This document shows positions 59,631-64,000 of a DNA stretch of 64,000 bases, piece by piece. This DNA comes from Heliobacterium chlorum (GTDB taxonomy: Bacteria > Bacillota > Desulfitobacteriia > Heliobacteriales > Heliobacteriaceae), in NCBI RefSeq assembly GCF_014502795.1, contig NZ_JACVHF010000002.1, forward strand, positions 186,001 to 250,000, given 5' to 3'. Each line of letters starts with the position of its first letter. Within the stretch, counting starts at the first letter, position 1. A program made the translations under genes and the position numbers. The notes beneath the pieces are model-generated. The model had not been told where the DNA came from. It worked only from the letters and a program-made list of their open reading frames with translations, and did no database searches.

Positions 59631-59774
59631 ACCCAATCACCTCGTTACATGATCATGCTTGCCAATACACATGATTAACATATTTATTTGGAAGTAAATT
59701 GGTTACGGATTTATGAAATAAGAACCGATCACCTTTCGCCTGAATAACATGTGAAGAAAGTGTCTAAATAAAGA

Positions 59775-59801
59775 AAAATCATCCCAAGAGGGGATGATTT
59801 T
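59775..59801 (+). promoter_or_regulatory. Hairpin in the leader of the GT61 fusion gene
   Basis: AAAATCATCCC at 59775-59785 pairs with GGGATGATTTT at 59791-59801 and ends about ten bases before the ribosome site of the gene at 59820. It looks like a terminator but no plus-strand gene precedes it, so it may attenuate the downstream transcript. Confidence 0.45.
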
Positions 59802-59819
59802 AATCTTCCAGGAGGGTTT

Positions 59820-62375
59820 ATGGACAAGCAAAACTTTGACCGGAATTGTCTCTGTTTGCATTTTGACATACCCTTCGCTAGAACTTTTTTTGGTGACTAT
59901 TTTAATGACAAACAATTCATCACGGTGAGTTGGAAAGGAACAGCTCACATTCAATTGCACGAAGAATGTTACAGCATAGACGATATCAAAAATAGATTTC
60001 CTGACGGTTGGGTGCCAGATTTGATCCTCGTCTGGAACCCAGAAGATCACGCTAACCCTTTAGGAATGTTCGTCGAGAATATCCCGATTCTCGCATTCAT
60101 TTGCCGTTGGGATAGGGGAGGGAGCGCTTTTATTGAGCATTTAGGCGACTACGACTGGCTCTTTACCGATAACCAAGGGAAACGAGTATTCGAAAAGTTC
60201 GGTTTGCAATATGTTTCTGCTTTCCCTTTGCATAGGCTCAAAGGCGCATTCGTATCGAGAAAGTCGGGAGACACTGTAGACGATGACGAAGAAGAAGAAT
60301 TTCAGAATATGGTTAGAGATGGGGAAACGAAGACAGACAGCAAGAAAAACGATGAAGAGCCTTTTCGATTAATTGTTAACTTGCTGACAGAGAATCCACT
60401 ATTCTCGCAAAAAGGGAGAGTAGACAGGACATATTCCAGTAAATCTATCCGAGGCCAGGCCTCGCAAATTTACAACGCCCCTTACGGAGCAGTCGGAAAG
60501 ATGCTAAACGAGTTTTTCCAAAGGCACTGTGATCCCAGCGACAGTTGGTGGCTGAATGCTAGAGGTTGTGTAAAAATGCTCGCTTCCGCTGATGAAAATC
60601 TATCTGAGACCGAGAGATTTTTATCCTTTCAGAGCGCATTAGAGGACTGGGAAAATGCAGCGAAAATAGATGATTACTATTTTTTGCCCTTATTTAACTG
60701 GTTTAGTGCTCTTGTACTCACTGAGAATTATCGTATGGCCCTCGATGAATTCGACTATATCCGTAAGTACTGTTCACTGGGGAGAAACCATAGTTTCGAT
60801 GGATTTATTCTTCCGAGAGAGGGAGATGGTTCTGCGGAACGACACAGCATTGAAGTGAGATGTTTTCGAGAGATAAAGGGACAGTCTTATTTGATAACCA
60901 ATTTTTTAAGTGAGCTCTACGAACTAAAAGGTAAAGCCCACATCGCTCTAGGAGAACTAAGCAGTGCTGTTGAGGCTTTTGATATAAGCGTCACCTATCG
61001 TGCCACGAATATACCTTCTAGGTATCTGCTCGCTTTGGCTTTACGAAAAGAAGAAAAAAACCATGATGCAGTGGAACAGTTGAAGCTTTTACTAGAATAT
61101 GATCCCTTTTATTTTGAAGGGGTCATCACTCTCTGTGAAACTTATCAAAGCGCGGGGAACTGGGAAGCATCGAGAGAACTCGCTTTACACTATCTAAATG
61201 TTATAGAGACGATGCCAGAGTATGATAAATGGGCAACCCGACTTACAGACTTCTTATCGGTATCGCCAAAGAATTCGACAGGTATTACCGGACTTATGAG
61301 CACGAAAGCATGGATAGACATTCAAATTGCTAAACATCGACCAGAGAATGAGATTCTCACAATTGTTCCCCCAGAAGAGATCAAGCGAACCTTGCCGGGA
61401 GAAGCGGATGAAGAAGTTCACTGGATTTTTCGTGAACGAAAAACCTTTACAAGCCCAGAATGTTTTGTAGCAACCATTCCTGAGGGAAAGGTCTTTGGAA
61501 CGATTGGGGCTGTGATCACGCCAGACCAGAGACTTCTGATCGATGTTTCGAACATGTTTAATTTTCCACCGGAGCGACACCCGCTGCTAACTGAAGGGAA
61601 ATTTCCACCACCACAAAAGATCGACGGGACGGCTGCTGTTGTCTCGGCTGCCGGTTGGTGGAACTATTACCACTGGATGTTTGATATCTTGCCCCGTTTT
61701 GAACTGTTACGACGCAGCGGGATCGCTATAGATAAATACATCATTAAGACGAATGTATTAGATTTTCAGAGGGAAAGCTTGCTGTCGCTTGGCATACCTG
61801 AAGAAAAAGTAATTAATCCCGATGACAACGCCTACTATTGCGCGGAGAAACTAGTGGTGCCGTCATTGCCTTCAGTCGTTGATAATATGACCAAGTGGGG
61901 CTGTGACTTTTTGCGGAGTAAATTCTTACCGCAAAATGTGGTGGAAGAACCTTATCGCCTTTTATACATTTCTCGCGAACGTGCGCAATGGCGCCGATTG
62001 ATAAACGAGCCGGAGATAATGGAACATTTGAAACCTTTAGGTTTCGAGGTTGTACGGTTAGAAGGATTGACCGTTGAGGAACAGGCTGTTCTTTTCTCTC
62101 AAGCCAATGTAGTTGTGGCTCCACATGGTGCTGGTCTGACGAATCTTGTCTTTTGTTCACCTCATGTAACAGTGATAGAACTGTTTGGGCCGAAGTACGT
62201 AACTACTATGTTTTGGGCTTTAAGTAATCTTATGGGGTTGAAATACCATTATTTAATTGGTGAAGGAGAACAAGCCTCGCGGAATATAGACCCCTTTTCT
62301 TCTGAAAACTACCGCGAGGATTTTATCATTAACATCGAAAAATTGAAAAAGGTTCTACGCAAGTTAGGTATGTAA
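59820..62375 (+). CDS. Multidomain GT61-family glycosyltransferase
   Basis: 851 residues. The first 150 resemble the N-terminal half of CgeB/DUF3880-type glycosyltransferases (PDLILVWNPEDHANPLGMFVENIPILAF). The middle (about 340-470) has TPR-like helical repeats (HIALGELSSAVEAFD and YQSAGNWEASRELALHYL). The C-terminal 360 residues are a GT61 domain: AAGWWNYYHWMFDILPRFELLR, LLYISRERAQWRR, and VVAPHGAGLTNLVFC with the conserved GAG loop. AGGAGGG precedes the ATG. It is the fused relative of the next gene's product. It probably adds sugars to a surface polymer or protein. Confidence 0.85.
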   Translation: MDKQNFDRNCLCLHFDIPFARTFFGDYFNDKQFITVSWKGTAHIQLHEECYSIDDIKNRFPDGWVPDLILVWNPEDHANPLGMFVENIPILAFICRWDRGGSAFIEHLGDYDWLFTDNQGKRVFEKFGLQYVSAFPLHRLKGAFVSRKSGDTVDDDEEEEFQNMVRDGETKTDSKKNDEEPFRLIVNLLTENPLFSQKGRVDRTYSSKSIRGQASQIYNAPYGAVGKMLNEFFQRHCDPSDSWWLNARGCVKMLASADENLSETERFLSFQSALEDWENAAKIDDYYFLPLFNWFSALVLTENYRMALDEFDYIRKYCSLGRNHSFDGFILPREGDGSAERHSIEVRCFREIKGQSYLITNFLSELYELKGKAHIALGELSSAVEAFDISVTYRATNIPSRYLLALALRKEEKNHDAVEQLKLLLEYDPFYFEGVITLCETYQSAGNWEASRELALHYLNVIETMPEYDKWATRLTDFLSVSPKNSTGITGLMSTKAWIDIQIAKHRPENEILTIVPPEEIKRTLPGEADEEVHWIFRERKTFTSPECFVATIPEGKVFGTIGAVITPDQRLLIDVSNMFNFPPERHPLLTEGKFPPPQKIDGTAAVVSAAGWWNYYHWMFDILPRFELLRRSGIAIDKYIIKTNVLDFQRESLLSLGIPEEKVINPDDNAYYCAEKLVVPSLPSVVDNMTKWGCDFLRSKFLPQNVVEEPYRLLYISRERAQWRRLINEPEIMEHLKPLGFEVVRLEGLTVEEQAVLFSQANVVVAPHGAGLTNLVFCSPHVTVIELFGPKYVTTMFWALSNLMGLKYHYLIGEGEQASRNIDPFSSENYREDFIINIEKLKKVLRKLGM

Positions 62376-62400
62376 TAAAAAGGGGAAGGAGGGACTGGGG

Positions 62401-63546
62401 ATGTGCTTTAGGTTCGATGGTGAAGAGAAGAACGATACTATGGAAATGCCAATCCCTCAAGGTTATATGACGACGAAACAGTGGATAGACAGACACAAGG
62501 GGATATATGACTCTATAGAATATATCAGAATTAATCCAGGAACTAAGATTAAGCGAACAGTTCCAATACAAACGGAAGGAACGTCTCCACATAGAGCTTT
62601 TTTGAATGAACAAATTGTAGATAGCCCGGAGACTTTTGTGGCGGCCATTCCACATGGACGGGTTTGGGGCACCTCTGGTTTTGTAATTACACCAGATAAT
62701 ATACTCCTCTCTGATGTATCAAGCTGGTTTAATGCCCCTCCTGAAGCAAACCCGATATTTAGGGAAGAAAGATTACCGAAGGTGCATGACATAGATGGAA
62801 CAGTTGCTGTTTTATCTACCTCTGGTTGGTGGAACTATTACCATTGGTTATTTGATTCAGTGCCGCGATACGAGTTATTACGCAAAAGCGGTATAAAAGT
62901 AGATTACTACTTGGTGAGTCATTATCCCAATAGCTACCAAGACGTTGCTGTTAGAAAATTAGGAATCCCGGAAGAAAGATTGATCTACGTTAGAGAGGCA
63001 AATCATTACAAGGCTAAACGATTAATTATTCCTTCTTTGCCGGGAATTATGAGCCGAATTCCCCCATGGGTATGTGTTTATCTCCGAAAAACATTTGTAT
63101 CTAAAAGGGTGACTGATAAGCGTAACCGTCCACGTCTGTATATTTCCAGGGCTAAAGCATCAGGACGGAAAATCGTTAATGAAGATGATTTGTTAAAATA
63201 CCTTGTACCATACGATTTTCGTATAGTCTATCTTGAGGAATTATCGTTTCTCGAGCAAGTACAACTGTTTAGCAAAGCCGAGATTATTGTCGCTCCACAC
63301 GGAGCCGGTTTAGCCAATCTCGTTTTTTGCGAGCCTGGAGCGAGGGTACTTGAACTGATGGGCCCAAAATATATTAACGTTATGTTTTGGGGTCTTAGTT
63401 CACTTATTCCATTAGAATACCGATATCTCATTGGAGAGGGTGACGAACCACCAGCAGAGATTAACCCGTTCACTAGCGGCAATTATTTGGCCGATTTTAC
63501 AGTTGACATTGACAAGGTTGATCGACAACTTAAAGACTGGCTGTAG
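62401..63546 (+). CDS. GT61-family glycosyltransferase
   Basis: 381 residues, one GT61 (DUF563) domain. It aligns by eye with the C-terminal 360 residues of the preceding protein from TTKQWIDRH onwards: GWWNYYHWLFDSVPRYELLRKSG, RLYISRAKASGRK, VAPHGAGLANLVFC, and FW-x-LSSLIPLEYRYLIGEG. Clearly a tandem duplicate without the N-terminal extension. GAAGGAGGG precedes the ATG, 25 bp after the upstream stop. Acceptor unknown; with ugd/uxs nearby, xylosyl or glucuronosyl transfer is possible. Confidence 0.88.
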   Translation: MCFRFDGEEKNDTMEMPIPQGYMTTKQWIDRHKGIYDSIEYIRINPGTKIKRTVPIQTEGTSPHRAFLNEQIVDSPETFVAAIPHGRVWGTSGFVITPDNILLSDVSSWFNAPPEANPIFREERLPKVHDIDGTVAVLSTSGWWNYYHWLFDSVPRYELLRKSGIKVDYYLVSHYPNSYQDVAVRKLGIPEERLIYVREANHYKAKRLIIPSLPGIMSRIPPWVCVYLRKTFVSKRVTDKRNRPRLYISRAKASGRKIVNEDDLLKYLVPYDFRIVYLEELSFLEQVQLFSKAEIIVAPHGAGLANLVFCEPGARVLELMGPKYINVMFWGLSSLIPLEYRYLIGEGDEPPAEINPFTSGNYLADFTVDIDKVDRQLKDWL

Positions 63547-63616
63547 CTTTTTAAACGAACACTAATACAAATATAGCCGCCTCCAAACTTCTAGTTAATA
63601 TCATGGAGGGACTTCT

Positions 63617-64000
63617 ATGCAGGATGATAAAGATAAAAAACTTCCCCTTTTACCTTATATAGAGTTTCATGTAACTGATCATTGCAACTTAAACTGCAAA
63701 GCCTGTAGTCATTTTTGTCCAATCGCAGATGAACACTTTCTTTCATTAAATGAACATTTAAGGGATATGAGTAGGCTGGCTGAAATTTTCGAAAATATCG
63801 GCCAAATTCGAATTTTAGGTGGGGAGCCGTTGCTCCATCCAAACGTGTCGGAGTTTATCAAAACTACGCGCCAATTCTTCCCTCATAGTTACATTACTCT
63901 GGTGACGAATGGGATTTTGCTGCCCAAAATGGAAGATGATTTCTACAAGACACTAAAGACCTATCAAGTGGGATTGGATATATCCATTTATCCCATAGCC
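63617..64000 (+). CDS. Radical SAM protein (3' end outside window)
   Basis: The first 128 codons of a gene that runs off the window. ATGGAGGG lies before the ATG. VTDHCNLNCKACSHFCP carries the CxxxCxxC [4Fe-4S]/SAM motif, and LGGEPLLHPNV is the GGE motif. This kind of radical SAM protein, with a SHFCP extension, is often found in surface-polysaccharide or peptide-modification loci and follows the GT61 genes. The reaction is not known. Confidence 0.85.
   Translation, partial: MQDDKDKKLPLLPYIEFHVTDHCNLNCKACSHFCPIADEHFLSLNEHLRDMSRLAEIFENIGQIRILGGEPLLHPNVSEFIKTTRQFFPHSYITLVTNGILLPKMEDDFYKTLKTYQVGLDISIYPIA

Overview
The window looks like chromosome from a spore-forming, anaerobic member of the Clostridia. 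The evidence is Gram-positive-style Shine-Dalgarno sites with frequent TTG/GTG starts, sporulation and germination genes (YtaF, YtxC, GerD), rubrerythrin, a cobalamin riboswitch, and a selenium/molybdenum hydroxylase accessory cluster. A TspO-like protein and two V4R-like (vinyl-reductase/hydrocarbon-binding type) proteins would suit a heliobacterium or close Peptococcaceae relative. No photosynthesis gene is present, so that placement is inference. I saw no rRNA, CRISPR array, insertion sequence or integrase.

Layout. 1-9.4 kb: DNA repair and housekeeping (3' part of polA, mutM, an ABC-F ATPase, ytaF, coaE, a lytic transglycosylase, a DUF421 protein, a processive GT2 glycosyltransferase). 9.5-11 kb: polyamine genes (pyruvoyl arginine decarboxylase, speE). 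11-11.9 kb: five tRNA genes (Asp, Phe, Gly, Cys, Leu). 12.2-14 kb: a tight four-gene operon of unknown function whose last two members are V4R-like paralogues. 14.6-18.1 kb: a solitary PglX-type (BREX-1 family) adenine methyltransferase. 19.3-26.4 kb: two very small proteins, an FAH-family enzyme, an operon pairing a tubulin/FtsZ-superfamily GTPase with a protein-kinase/OB-fold protein, an MFS transporter next to a broken flavoprotein start, and a RelA/SpoT-type HD hydrolase. 26.6-33.4 kb: rubrerythrin, the MoeA-like/XdhC/YqeB molybdenum-hydroxylase accessory genes, an anion permease, and cbiMN behind a cobalamin riboswitch. 33.7-36.4 kb: a PadR regulator, a DUF5320-like protein, a Tat-exported Rieske protein, an intact and a truncated NifX-family gene, and tspO. 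36.5-50.6 kb: stress, envelope and signalling genes (IMPACT protein, LysM-CAP protein, chemoreceptor, cyclophilin lipoprotein, PspA, LysE, deoxynucleoside kinase, YitT, an alarmone synthetase fused to a zinc-finger-like half, YkuK, Tpx). 50.6-57.2 kb: an amidohydrolase, gerD, ytxC, thrS and two cysteine-rich proteins that may belong to the spore surface. 57.3-64 kb: a surface-polysaccharide locus making UDP-glucuronate and UDP-xylose (ugd and uxs), two tandem GT61 glycosyltransferases and the start of a radical SAM enzyme.

How the genes connect. The decarboxylase makes agmatine and SpeE adds aminopropyl groups, but no agmatinase is in the window. Ugd and UXS can feed nucleotide sugars to the GT61 enzymes encoded divergently beside them. 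The PadR gene and the DUF5320/Rieske/NifX group share an upstream sequence element, which suggests one regulon. Two separate alarmone-type enzymes are present: an HD hydrolase and a RelQ-like synthetase fusion.

The best candidate for an undescribed system is the tubulin-like GTPase plus kinase/OB operon at 20.7-23.9 kb. Next are the V4R-like four-gene operon, the solitary PglX, the synthetase/zinc-finger fusion and the 45-residue CxxCxxCxxC protein. All assignments come from reading motifs by eye; no database search was run.
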